Shown one piece after another: positions 10,061 to 19,157 of a DNA stretch of 64,000 nt. The stretch lies in NCBI GenBank assembly GCA_038246575.1, contig JBBRVU010000006.1, positions 1 through 64,000 on the forward strand, read 5' to 3'. Below the pieces are notes generated by a model, which was not told the origin of the DNA, ran no database searches, and worked only from the letters and a program-made list of their open reading frames with translations. Positions within the stretch are counted from its first letter, which is position 1; each line of letters opens with the position of its first letter. The position numbers were made by a program, and so were the translations under genes. The stretch is from JACCUZ01 sp038246575 (lineage in GTDB: Bacteria; Actinomycetota; Actinomycetes; JACCUZ01).

Positions 10061-12062
10061 CGGCGAGGACCGCGACGCTGTGCGCGCGCAGCACCAGGTC
10101 GCTGCCGCCCTCGTGCTCGGACCCCGGCGTCGGCCTCTCGTCGGCGGTGTCCAGCAGCGCGACGTAGGACCTGCCCCAGTGCCCGTCCGGCAGTCGCACG
10201 GTCGTGTCCTCGTCTCCCGTGTTGAGCAGGATCAGCAACGACCGGGGTGAGCCGGACACGTACATGCCCAGCACGCGCTGCTCGTGGTCATGCCAGTCGT
10301 CCGCGGTGAGCTGCTGGCCGTCCGGTCCGAACCAGGCGAGATCGTCCACCCCGTCGGGGATGCCGTCGCTCGGAGCGGGTCGTCCGTGGAAGAAGGTGTC
10401 GGGTCGCAGCACGGAGTGCTCACGGCGCAGCGTCAGCAGGGTCCTGGTCCAGTCGTAGAGGTCGCGCGACCAGCCCGCGTGGTCCCACGCGACCCACGTC
10501 GTCTCGTCGTCGAGGCAGTACGCGTTGTTGTTGCCGAGCTGCGTGCGGCCCGTCTCGTCGCCGGCGGTGAGCATCGGCACCCCGGTCGAGAGCAGCAGCG
10601 TGGCCAGCAGGTTGCGCATCATCCGCCGACGCAGTGCCAGCACGTCCACGTCGTCGGTGGGGCCTTCGACACCGCAGTTCCAGCTGTGCTCGTGGTCCGA
10701 GCCGTCGCGTCCGTCCTCGCCGTTGGCCCCGTTGTGCTTGCGGTCGTAGGACACCAGGTCGTGCAGGGTGAAGCCGTCGTGCGCCGTCACGAAGTTGACC
10801 GACGCGAGGGGGCCCCGGCCACTCGGCTCGAACACGTCCGACGAGCCGGAGAGCCGGTAGGCCAGGTCGCGGACGCCGCCGTGCGACCGACCGTGCCGAC
10901 CGAGCCAGGTGTCGCGGACGGTGTCGCGGAACCGGTCGTTCCACTCCGCCCATGGCGGTGGGAAGCCACCCAGCCGGTAGCCACCCGGACCCAGGTCCCA
11001 GGGCTCGGCGATCAGCTTGACTCCGGACAGGACCGGATCCTGCGCGACGACGGCGAGGAAGGACCCCGCCGCGTCGAATCCTGCGGGTCCCCGGGCCAGG
11101 GTGGGCGCGAGGTCGAAGCGGAACCCGTCGACGTGGAAGTCCTGCACCCAGGTGCGCAGCGAGTCGGTGACCATCGCCAGGCTCCGCTGGTGGCGCAGGT
11201 CCAGTGAGTTGCCACAACCGGTCACGTCGTCGTAGGACCCGTCGCTGCGCAGCCGGTAGTAGGCAGCGTTGTCCAGCCCGCGCCAGGACAGGGTCGGCCC
11301 ATCGTCGCCGCCCTCGGCCGTGTGGTTGTAGACGACGTCGAGCACCACCTCCAGCCCGGCGCGGTGCAGATCGCGCACCATGGCCTGGAACTCGCCCACC
11401 TGCTGGCCGCGGGTGCCGGCGGAGGAGTAGTCGCCGTGCGGCGCGGAGAACGCCAGCGGGTTGTAGCCCCAGTAGTTGGCCCGCCCACGCTCGCGCAGCC
11501 ACGGCTCACTCGCGAACTGCTGCACCGGCAGCAGCTCCAGCGTGGTGGCTCCCAGGTCCAGCAGGTGTCCGATGGAGTCGGGATGCGCCAGCCCGGCATA
11601 GGTCCCACGCAGCGGCTCGGGGACCGCCGGATGGCGCTTGGTGAAGCCTCGGACGTGAGCCTCGTAGATCACGGTGTCCGACCAGGCCACCAACGGCCGC
11701 TCGTCCTCGCCCCAGTCGAAACCGGGGTCGACCACGACCGACCAGGCGAGGCCGTCGACGCAGTCCACCGCGAGGGAGTACGGGTCCACGAGCAGGTGCG
11801 CGGCGTCGAAGCGGTGACCGTGGCGTGGGTCCCACGCGCCGTGCGCGCGGTAGCCGTAGCGCTGACCCGGGCGTACCTCGGGGCGGTGGCAGTGCCAGCT
11901 GCCGTGGCCCGAGGCGCGCATCGGCACCCGGGCCTCGTGGCCGTCGTCGTCGAGCAGCGCGAGCTCCACGAGGTCGGCGCCGCTGAACACCGCGAATGCG
12001 GTGCCCTCGCCATCCGGCACGGCCCCCAGCACGGGGACGAGGCGGGCTGGCACGGGCGCCAC
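10050..12062 (-). CDS. glgX: glycogen debranching enzyme GlgX (isoamylase type)
   Basis: GlgX hydrolyses alpha-1,6 branches, mainly the short limit-dextrin stubs left by GlgP. The 670-residue protein has a CBM48 domain (ADLVELALLDDDG near residue 30) and a GH13 barrel. Key elements are VVYNHTAEGG, nucleophile region DGFRFDLAPTLARG, acid/base region KLIAEPWDLGPGGY, and NFVTAHDGFTLHDLVSY. Its tail-to-tail position against glgP pairs the two catabolic enzymes. The GTG at 12062 is the outermost start and lacks a clear ribosome-binding site; a GTG a few codons downstream cannot be excluded. Confidence 0.93.
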   Translation of the reverse strand: MAPVPARLVPVLGAVPDGEGTAFAVFSGADLVELALLDDDGHEARVPMRASGHGSWHCHRPEVRPGQRYGYRAHGAWDPRHGHRFDAAHLLVDPYSLAVDCVDGLAWSVVVDPGFDWGEDERPLVAWSDTVIYEAHVRGFTKRHPAVPEPLRGTYAGLAHPDSIGHLLDLGATTLELLPVQQFASEPWLRERGRANYWGYNPLAFSAPHGDYSSAGTRGQQVGEFQAMVRDLHRAGLEVVLDVVYNHTAEGGDDGPTLSWRGLDNAAYYRLRSDGSYDDVTGCGNSLDLRHQRSLAMVTDSLRTWVQDFHVDGFRFDLAPTLARGPAGFDAAGSFLAVVAQDPVLSGVKLIAEPWDLGPGGYRLGGFPPPWAEWNDRFRDTVRDTWLGRHGRSHGGVRDLAYRLSGSSDVFEPSGRGPLASVNFVTAHDGFTLHDLVSYDRKHNGANGEDGRDGSDHEHSWNCGVEGPTDDVDVLALRRRMMRNLLATLLLSTGVPMLTAGDETGRTQLGNNNAYCLDDETTWVAWDHAGWSRDLYDWTRTLLTLRREHSVLRPDTFFHGRPAPSDGIPDGVDDLAWFGPDGQQLTADDWHDHEQRVLGMYVSGSPRSLLILLNTGDEDTTVRLPDGHWGRSYVALLDTADERPTPGSEHEGGSDLVLRAHSVAVLAVSA

Positions 12063-12084
12063 GCTAGCCGGGAGCGGCTCTCGT

Positions 12085-12090
12085 TACCCT
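12085..12090 (+). promoter_or_regulatory. -10 box of a leaderless echA promoter
   Basis: TACCCT lies 7 bp before the ATG of the enoyl-CoA hydratase gene and nothing resembling a ribosome-binding site intervenes. The gap to glgX is only 35 bp, so the two divergent promoters must be closely packed. Confidence 0.5.
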
Positions 12091-12097
12091 GCCCGGC

Positions 12098-12883
12098 ATG
12101 ACAGACGGTGAGTTCGTCCGGCTCGAGATCGACGAGGGCATCGGCACCATCCGGCTCGACCGGCCGCCGATGAACGCGCTGAACGTGGTGATGCAGGAGC
12201 AGATCCGCGCCGCAGCCAACGATGCCGCGCAGAGCCCGGCCGTCTCGGCGGTCGTCGTCTACGGCGGCGAGAAGGTGTTCGCGGCCGGCGCCGACGTGAA
12301 GCAGATGGCCGACATGTCCTACGCGGACATGGTGGAGCGCTCCGCCGGACTTCAGTCGTCGCTGACCGCGGTCGCGCGGATCCCCAAGCCGGTGATCGCC
12401 GCGGTGACCGGTTACGCCCTGGGTGGCGGCTGCGAGCTCGCGCTCTGCGCGGACCTGCGGGTCTGCGCCGAAGACGCCAAGCTCGGCCAGCCCGAGATCC
12501 TGCTCGGCGTCATCCCGGGCGCGGGCGGCACCCAACGGCTCTCGCGCCTGGTCGGCCCGGCAAGAGCCAAGGACATCATCTTCACCGGCCGTTTCGTCGG
12601 TGCCGAGGAAGCGCTGCGGATCGGCCTCGCCGACAAGGTGGTGCCCGCGGCCGACGTCCACACCGCGGCGCGCGAGATGGCGGCCCGCTTCGTCGGGGGC
12701 CCGGCACTGGCGCTGCGCGCGGCGAAGGAGGCCATCGACCGCGGTCTCGAGACCGACCTGGACACCGGCCTGGAGATCGAGCGGCTGCAGTTCGCGGGAC
12801 TCTTCGCGACCGACGACCGGCGAGCCGGCATGGAGTCCTTCGTGGCCAACGGGCCGGGCAAGGCGACGTTCCAGGGGCGCTGA
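12098..12883 (+). CDS. echA: enoyl-CoA hydratase/isomerase family protein
   Basis: Crotonase-fold enzyme that probably hydrates trans-2-enoyl-CoA in fatty acid or amino acid beta-oxidation. The 261-residue protein carries both catalytic glutamates of true hydratases: one in GGGCELALCADLR and one in LGQPEILLGVIPGAGGTQRL, equivalent to Glu144 and Glu164 of the mitochondrial enzyme. The oxyanion-hole segment FAAGADVKQM is also present. The gene is followed after 1 bp by a methyltransferase. The exact acyl substrate cannot be told from the sequence. Confidence 0.9.
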   Translation: MTDGEFVRLEIDEGIGTIRLDRPPMNALNVVMQEQIRAAANDAAQSPAVSAVVVYGGEKVFAAGADVKQMADMSYADMVERSAGLQSSLTAVARIPKPVIAAVTGYALGGGCELALCADLRVCAEDAKLGQPEILLGVIPGAGGTQRLSRLVGPARAKDIIFTGRFVGAEEALRIGLADKVVPAADVHTAAREMAARFVGGPALALRAAKEAIDRGLETDLDTGLEIERLQFAGLFATDDRRAGMESFVANGPGKATFQGR

Positions 12884-12884
12884 G

Positions 12885-13844
12885 GTGGTCGCCGACATCC
12901 CGGTCGCGGGCCCGGAGCCGAGCGAGGCCGACATAGAGCGGGCCTGGACCGACCCGAAGCTGGCCAATGTCCTCTACCACGACTGGGAGTCCGCCACCTA
13001 CGACGAGAAGTGGTCGATCTCCTACGACGAGCGGTGCATCGACTACGCGCGCGACCGGTTCACGGCGATCGCCGGCACCGACGGCTGGCCGTACGCGGAG
13101 GCACTGGAGCTCGGCAGCGGCACCGGCTTCTTCCTGCTCAACCTGATGCAGGCGGGTGTCGTCGCGAAAGGGCACGCGACCGATCTCTCGCCGGGCATGG
13201 TCGAGACGGCCGTGCGCAATGCCACGGCTCTCGGGCTCGACGTCGACGGCCGGGTCGCGGACGCCGAGTCCATCCCCTACGACGACGAGAGCGTCGACCT
13301 CGTCGTCGGCCACGCGGTGCTCCATCACATCCCCGACGTGGAGCTCGCGCTGCGCGAGGTCCTGCGGGTGCTGCGCCCGGGCGGCCGCTTCGTCTTCGCG
13401 GGGGAGCCGACCAGGGTGGGCGACTGGTACGCGCGGCGGCTGGGTCGCCTCACCTGGACCGCGACGACCCGGGTCACACATCTCGCCCCGCTGCGCGAGC
13501 GGTGGGCGCGCCCGCACGAGGAGCTCGCCGAGTCATCGCGCGCGCAGGTGCTGGAGTCGGTGGTCGACCAGCACACCTTCGACCCCGGTGCCCTCGCCCG
13601 GACGGCGCTGCGGGCTGGTGCGGTCGACGTCCGGACGACGACGGAGGAGCTGACCGCCGCGTTCCTCGGCTGGCCGGTGCGCACGTTCGAGGCGGCCGTC
13701 AACCCCGACCGGCTCGGCTGGGGGTGGGCGATGTTCGCCTTCCGGTCCTGGCAGCGCCTGTCCGCGGTCGACCGGGCGCTGGGCAGGGTCCTGCCGCAAG
13801 AGCTCTTCTACAACGTGCTCGTCACGGGCACCCGACCGCTCTGA
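12885..13844 (+). CDS. class I SAM-dependent methyltransferase
   Basis: A 319-residue protein with a Methyltransf_11-type Rossmann core. Motif I is ALELGSGTGFFLLN, the acidic ribose-binding residue lies in GHATDLSPGM, and HAVLHHIPDVELALREVLRVLRPGG is the post-motif helix and strand. About 100 residues follow the core and may form a substrate lid. The GTG start is 1 bp after the echA stop with AGGGG upstream. The stop overlaps the next gene as TGATG, so methylation and acylation are probably linked. The substrate (small molecule, lipid or sugar) is unknown. Confidence 0.82.
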   Translation: MVADIPVAGPEPSEADIERAWTDPKLANVLYHDWESATYDEKWSISYDERCIDYARDRFTAIAGTDGWPYAEALELGSGTGFFLLNLMQAGVVAKGHATDLSPGMVETAVRNATALGLDVDGRVADAESIPYDDESVDLVVGHAVLHHIPDVELALREVLRVLRPGGRFVFAGEPTRVGDWYARRLGRLTWTATTRVTHLAPLRERWARPHEELAESSRAQVLESVVDQHTFDPGALARTALRAGAVDVRTTTEELTAAFLGWPVRTFEAAVNPDRLGWGWAMFAFRSWQRLSAVDRALGRVLPQELFYNVLVTGTRPL

Positions 13845-14548
13845 TGCGGATCCGCGGAAGACTGACGCGCTACCGCGGCCGCCGCGACCCCCGTCAGGTG
13901 CCGCTGCGGCGCTTCGTGTCGCCGGCCAGCATCCGGTGGATGGTCCGCAACCGGGCCTGGACGCCCTACCACCTGGTGCGTTACTGGCGGTTCCTGCTGC
14001 TTCGGCTGCGCCACCCGGACGTGGTGACCGAGGGGATGGTCTACCTCGGGCGCCACGTCGAGCTGCACGCCCGCGCGGGGTACGGCCGCATCGTGCTCGG
14101 TCGCTGGGTGCACCTCGGCGACCGCAACCGGCTGCGCGCCCACGAGGGGACGCTGCGGATCGGCGACAAGACGGTGCTCGGGCGGGAGAACACGCTCAAC
14201 TGCTACCTGGACCTCGACATCGGCCCGTGCTGCCTGATCGCGGACTGGGTCTACATGTGCGACTTCGACCACCGCACCGACGACGTCACCGTGCCGGTGA
14301 AGGACCAAGGGATCGCCAAGTCGCCGGTCCGCATCGAGGCGGACGTGTGGGTCGGCGTGAAGGCGACGGTCCTGCGGGGAACCCACATCGGCCGGGGCAG
14401 CGTGCTGGCCGCGCACACGGTGGCCCGCGGTGAGGTGCCGGCCTACAGCGTCGTCGCGGGGGTGCCGGGGCGGGTCGTGCGCAACCGGGTCGAGAGCGAC
14501 CCTGACCCTGGCGCTCCGGTCACCCGCGCGAAGTGGACCGGCCGGTGA
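13844..14548 (+). CDS. left-handed beta-helix (hexapeptide) acyltransferase
   Basis: The 234-residue protein has an N-terminal basic helical part (about residues 1-65, with WRFLLLRLRHPDV) and then imperfect hexapeptide repeats. GRIVLGRWVHLGDRN, LRIGDKTVLGREN and VRIEADVWVGVKATVLRGT are typical of LacA/CysE/DapH-like O- or N-acyltransferases. The start codon overlaps the methyltransferase stop (TGATG). Being coupled to a methyltransferase suggests decoration of a glycan or lipid, but that is inference. Its last 29 bp overlap the convergent small membrane gene. Confidence 0.78.
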   Translation: MRIRGRLTRYRGRRDPRQVPLRRFVSPASIRWMVRNRAWTPYHLVRYWRFLLLRLRHPDVVTEGMVYLGRHVELHARAGYGRIVLGRWVHLGDRNRLRAHEGTLRIGDKTVLGRENTLNCYLDLDIGPCCLIADWVYMCDFDHRTDDVTVPVKDQGIAKSPVRIEADVWVGVKATVLRGTHIGRGSVLAAHTVARGEVPAYSVVAGVPGRVVRNRVESDPDPGAPVTRAKWTGR

Positions 14549-14705
14549 CGGCCACGGCGGGCGCCGGCTCGTACTCGTAGGCGTACAGGGCGAGAGCGAG
14601 CCCGAGCAGCACCACGAGGACCGGCGCCACCACGGGCAGCGCTCCCATCACGGCAGCGGGGGCGAATGCGCCGATGAGCACGAGCAGGACAGCGAGACGA
14701 GTCAC
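14520..14705 (-). CDS. small two-helix membrane protein, unknown function
   Basis: A 61-residue protein with two hydrophobic stretches, LAVLLVLIGAFAPAAVMGAL (residues 4-23) and VVAPVLVVLLGLALALYAY. A polar tail ending TGRSTSRG follows. The GTG start has a strong GAGGTGA ribosome-binding site four bases upstream, which separates it from the longer open frame behind it. It converges on and overlaps the acyltransferase end by 29 bp. I recognise no family. Confidence 0.6.
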   Translation of the reverse strand: MTRLAVLLVLIGAFAPAAVMGALPVVAPVLVVLLGLALALYAYEYEPAPAVAVTGRSTSRG

Positions 14706-14764
14706 GGGGTCACCTCGGGTGTGGGGCCGGATCCCTCGATCATGCCCCTTCGGCCGTCGGTCAT

Positions 14765-14819
14765 GCGCCCGGAGTCGCGCCCGGAGTCGCGCCGGAGTCG
14801 CGCCCGCAGTCGCGCTCGG
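14765..14819. repeat. short tandem repeat, GCGCCCGGAGTC unit
   Basis: Two perfect 12-bp copies are followed by one copy with a deleted base, one with a substitution and a partial copy. It lies in the 240-bp stretch between the small membrane gene (minus strand) and etfB (plus strand), so it could be neutral or part of the control region. A possible -10 box TAACAT at 14841-14846 follows it. Confidence 0.6.
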
Positions 14820-14945
14820 GGCCTCGGCCGTACCGGCGGGTAACATGGCTCCCCGCGGTGCCAGCGCACAGTCCGGTCCGTCCGGCTGGCAAGGTGTGCA
14901 CCCGCACCGCCCGGCAGAACCCCCAGCAGCAGGAGATGCGCCCCG

Positions 14946-15743
14946 ATGAACATCGTCGTCTGCGTCAAGCAGGTCCCGGACACCTGGTCCGAGAAGAAGC
15001 TCGACCCCTCGGACTCGACACTGGACCGGGCCGCCACGGACCCGGTGATGAACGAGATGGACGAGTACGCCGTGGAGGAGGCGCTCAAGCTCAAGGAGGC
15101 GCACGACGGCGAGGTCACCATCCTGTCGATGGGGCCCGACGCGTCGGCCGAGACCGTCCGCAAGGCCCTGTCGATGGGTGCGGACAAGGCGATCCACGTC
15201 ATGGACGACGGGCTGCACGGGTCCGACGCGGTCGCGACCTCGCTGGCGATCGCGACGGCGATCCAGAAGGCGGGGGAGAGCGCGCCCTTCGACCTGGTGC
15301 TCCTCGGATCGGAGTCCTCCGATGCGCGGATGAGCGTCGTGCCGGCGATGCTGGCCCACCGGCTCGGGCAGCCGCAGCTGACCTTCGCCAAAGAGGTCAC
15401 CGTCGACCCTGCGGCCGGGAAGGTGTCCATCAAGCGCCTGACCGACGACGGCTACCAGGTGGTCGAGGCGTCGCTGCCCGCCGTCGTGAGCGTTGTCGAG
15501 AAGATCAACGAGCCGAGGTACCCGTCCTTCAAGGGGATCATGGCGGCCAAGAAGAAGCCGGTCGAGACGTATGCACTGGCCGACCTCGGCATCGATGCCG
15601 GCGCGGTCGGTCTCGAGGGAGCCTGGAGCGGCGTGGAGTCCTTCGTGGCCGCGCCCCCACGCCAGGCCGGAACCGTCGTCACCGACGAGGGAGACGGCGC
15701 GGACAAGCTGGTGGAGTTCCTCGCCGGCAAGAAGTTCCTGTGA
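14946..15743 (+). CDS. etfB: electron transfer flavoprotein beta subunit
   Basis: EtfB pairs with EtfA to carry electrons from acyl-CoA dehydrogenases to the quinone pool. The 265-residue protein starts MNIVVCVKQVPDT and has the family segments NEMDEYAVEEALKLKEAH, ALSMGADKAIHV (AMP/FAD region) and VVSVVEKINEPRYPSFKGIMAAKKK, the last matching the ETF-beta signature and recognition-loop region. AGGAGA lies 9 bp upstream of the ATG. etfA follows after 56 bp. Confidence 0.96.
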   Translation: MNIVVCVKQVPDTWSEKKLDPSDSTLDRAATDPVMNEMDEYAVEEALKLKEAHDGEVTILSMGPDASAETVRKALSMGADKAIHVMDDGLHGSDAVATSLAIATAIQKAGESAPFDLVLLGSESSDARMSVVPAMLAHRLGQPQLTFAKEVTVDPAAGKVSIKRLTDDGYQVVEASLPAVVSVVEKINEPRYPSFKGIMAAKKKPVETYALADLGIDAGAVGLEGAWSGVESFVAAPPRQAGTVVTDEGDGADKLVEFLAGKKFL

Positions 15744-15799
15744 GCCCGATGGCGACCCTCGATCACGTACGCGCCGAATGACGAAAGGTAGTCACTGAC

Positions 15800-16762
<963 letters not shown>

Positions 16763-16784
16763 CCGACGTTCCGACCCCGAGACG

Positions 16785-16790
16785 TAGACT
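16785..16790 (+). promoter_or_regulatory. -10 box upstream of the cysteine desulfurase gene
   Basis: TAGACT lies 10 bp before the ATG at 16801, so the transcript would have a leader of only a few bases. This suggests that the desulfurase-mnmA pair has its own promoter in addition to read-through from etfA. Confidence 0.45.
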
Positions 16791-16800
16791 CGGGCGGGTC

Positions 16801-18024
16801 ATGACTCACCGGTCCCGGAGCGACGGCAGCGAACGTCGCACCTACCTCGACCACGCGGCGACCACCCCGATGGTCCACGAGGCGATCGAGGCGATGACCG
16901 CCCATCTCGGCGTGGTCGGCAACCCGTCGTCGTTGCACGCGGCCGGCCGGGCCGCTCGTCGGGTCGTCGAGGAGTCGCGCGAGACGATCGCGTCGGCCCT
17001 CGGTGCGCGCCCCAGCGAGGTGCTCTTCACCGGTGGCGGCACCGAGGCCGACAACCTGGCGGTCAAGGGGCTCTTCTGGCACCGGCGCACCGAGGACCCG
17101 CGCCGCCGCCGCGTCCTGGCCAGCGCGGTCGAGCACCATGCGGTGATGGACCCCGTGCTGTGGCTCGCCGAGCACGAGGAAGCAGCGGTCGAGTGGCTTC
17201 CGGTGGATGATGCCGGCCGGGTGAGCCCGGAGGTGCTGCGCGCCGCTATCGAGACCGACCCCGAGTCGGTGGCGCTGGTGAGCGTCATGTGGGCCAACAA
17301 CGAGGTCGGCACGGTGCAGCCGGTCGCCGAGCTGGCCGGGGTCGCCCGGTCCGCCGGCGTCCCCATCCACTCCGACGCGGTGCAGGCGGTCGGGCAGCTG
17401 CCTGTCGACTTCGCGGCCAGCGGCCTGGACGCCATGACCGTGTCCGGCCACAAGATCGGCGGCCCGCTCGGGGTCGGTGTGCTCGTCCTCGGCCGCCACG
17501 TCGACCTCACGCCGCTGCTGCACGGTGGTGGCCAGGAGCGGGACGTCCGCTCGGGCACCCTTGACGCCCCGGCGATCGCGGGGCTGGCGGCGGCCGCCGA
17601 GCTGGCGGTGAAATCGCTGCCTGAGCGATCCGCGTCGCTGGCCAGGCTGCGCGACGACCTCGTCGCCCGGTTGCTGCGCGAGGTGCCCGAAGCGGTCCTC
17701 GGCGGCGACGCCGATCTCTCGCCCGAGCGCCGGCTGCCCGGCAACGCCCACTTCTCCTTCCCGGACTGCGAGGGTGACGCGCTGCTGCTGCTGCTCGACG
17801 CGCGCGGCATCGAGTGCTCGACCGGGTCGGCCTGCTCGGCCGGGGTCCCCCAGCCGAGCCACGTGCTGCTCGCGATGGGAGTGCCCGAGGACCTTGCGCG
17901 CGGCTCGCTGCGGTTCTCCTTCGGCCACACGTCCACGTCCGTCGATGTCGACGCGGTGGTCGAGGCGATCGGGCCGGCGGTGGCCCGCGCCCAGCGCGCG
18001 GGCCCGAACGGGGTCCGCCCGTGA
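16801..18024 (+). CDS. iscS: cysteine desulfurase (IscS/NifS family)
   Basis: PLP enzyme that removes sulfur from cysteine as an enzyme-bound persulfide, here most likely for tRNA 2-thiolation by the adjacent MnmA. The 407-residue protein has RTYLDHAATTPM at the N-terminus, ASAVEHHAVM, the PLP lysine in VSGHKIGGPLG, and the catalytic cysteine in STGSACSAGVPQPSHVLLAMG. The short loop around that cysteine marks the group I type. The stop overlaps the mnmA start by GTGA. Confidence 0.93.
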   Translation: MTHRSRSDGSERRTYLDHAATTPMVHEAIEAMTAHLGVVGNPSSLHAAGRAARRVVEESRETIASALGARPSEVLFTGGGTEADNLAVKGLFWHRRTEDPRRRRVLASAVEHHAVMDPVLWLAEHEEAAVEWLPVDDAGRVSPEVLRAAIETDPESVALVSVMWANNEVGTVQPVAELAGVARSAGVPIHSDAVQAVGQLPVDFAASGLDAMTVSGHKIGGPLGVGVLVLGRHVDLTPLLHGGGQERDVRSGTLDAPAIAGLAAAAELAVKSLPERSASLARLRDDLVARLLREVPEAVLGGDADLSPERRLPGNAHFSFPDCEGDALLLLLDARGIECSTGSACSAGVPQPSHVLLAMGVPEDLARGSLRFSFGHTSTSVDVDAVVEAIGPAVARAQRAGPNGVRP

Positions 18025-19157
18025 GGGTCCTCGCCGCGATGTCCGGCGGGGTCGACTCGGCGGTGGCCGCGGCCCGGGCTGTCGACGCCGGTCACGATGT
18101 CACGGGCGTGCACCTCGCGCTCTCGAGCAACCCGACCTCTTTCCGCACCGGGGCCCGCGGCTGCTGCACCCTTGAGGACGCCCGCGACGCGCGCCGGGCG
18201 GCAGACGTCATCGGGATCCCGTTCTACGTCTGGGACCTCGCAGAGCGTTTCCGCGCCGACGTCGTCGAGGACTTCGTGGCCGAGTACGCCGCCGGTCGCA
18301 CGCCCAACCCCTGCTTGCGCTGCAACGAGAAGATCAAGTTCTCGGCCGTCCTCGACAAGGCGCTCGCCCTCGGCTTCGACGCGGTCTGCACCGGCCACTA
18401 CGCCCGCATCGTCGACGACCGGCTGCAACGGGCGGTCGACATCGGCAAGGACCAGTCCTACGTGCTGGGCGTCCTCACCACCCGTCAGGTGCGCCACGCG
18501 CTGTTCCCGCTGGGTTCCGCACTGAAGTCCGAGGTGCGCGGCGAGGCCGACGAGCGCGGCCTTGCGGTGGCGCAGAAGCCGGACAGTCACGACGTGTGCT
18601 TCATCGCCGACGGCGACACGGCCGGTTTCCTGGCGCGGCGGCTCGGTTCCGAGCCGGGGCCGATCGTCGATGTCGGCGGGGCCGAGGTGGGCCACCACGA
18701 TGGGGCCTACGCCTTCACGGTCGGGCAGCGCAAGGGGCTGCGCATCGGGCGCCCGGCCGCCGACGGCAAGCCCCGTTACGTCCTCGACATCTCGCCGGTG
18801 GACCACACCGTCACGGTCGGCACGGCCGAGCAGCTCGACGTCTCGGCGCTGGTGGGGGAGCGGGCAGTGTGGACCGGGCCCGCCCCGGTGGGGGAGCTCT
18901 CCTGCCTCGCCCAGGTCCGCGCCCACGGCGAGGCGGTGCCGGCGACGGCGCGGCTGTCCGGGACCACGGACCAGGTCGTCGAGGTGTCACTGCACCGGGC
19001 GATCCGCGGGGTGGCGCCGGGGCAGGCCGTCGTGCTCTACGACGGCGAGATCGTCGTCGGCTCGGCCACGATCAGCTCGACGACACCCGGTCCCGACGGC
19101 GGCTGGACCAGGCCAGCGAGGCAACGCCCAGCAGCACGGCCACAGCCAGCCCGCTGA
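18021..19157 (+). CDS. mnmA: tRNA-specific 2-thiouridylase MnmA
   Basis: MnmA places sulfur on U34 of Lys, Glu and Gln tRNAs. The 378-residue protein starts VRVLAAMSGGVDSAVAA, which contains the PP-loop. The nucleophilic cysteine lies in TPNPCLRCNEKIKF and the second catalytic cysteine in SHDVCFIADGD, with TGHYARI between them. The GTG start overlaps the desulfurase stop. The C-terminal region overlaps ccdA on the opposite strand by 86 bp; the last 20 or so residues (Pro/Arg-rich) look non-conserved and may simply be run-on. Confidence 0.95.
   Translation: MRVLAAMSGGVDSAVAAARAVDAGHDVTGVHLALSSNPTSFRTGARGCCTLEDARDARRAADVIGIPFYVWDLAERFRADVVEDFVAEYAAGRTPNPCLRCNEKIKFSAVLDKALALGFDAVCTGHYARIVDDRLQRAVDIGKDQSYVLGVLTTRQVRHALFPLGSALKSEVRGEADERGLAVAQKPDSHDVCFIADGDTAGFLARRLGSEPGPIVDVGGAEVGHHDGAYAFTVGQRKGLRIGRPAADGKPRYVLDISPVDHTVTVGTAEQLDVSALVGERAVWTGPAPVGELSCLAQVRAHGEAVPATARLSGTTDQVVEVSLHRAIRGVAPGQAVVLYDGEIVVGSATISSTTPGPDGGWTRPARQRPAARPQPAR

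Noticed and set aside
15740..15781. 13-codon ORF overlapping the etfB stop by GTGA
   Set aside because: It does not reach etfA, which has its own ribosome-binding site. One overlap alone is expected by chance.
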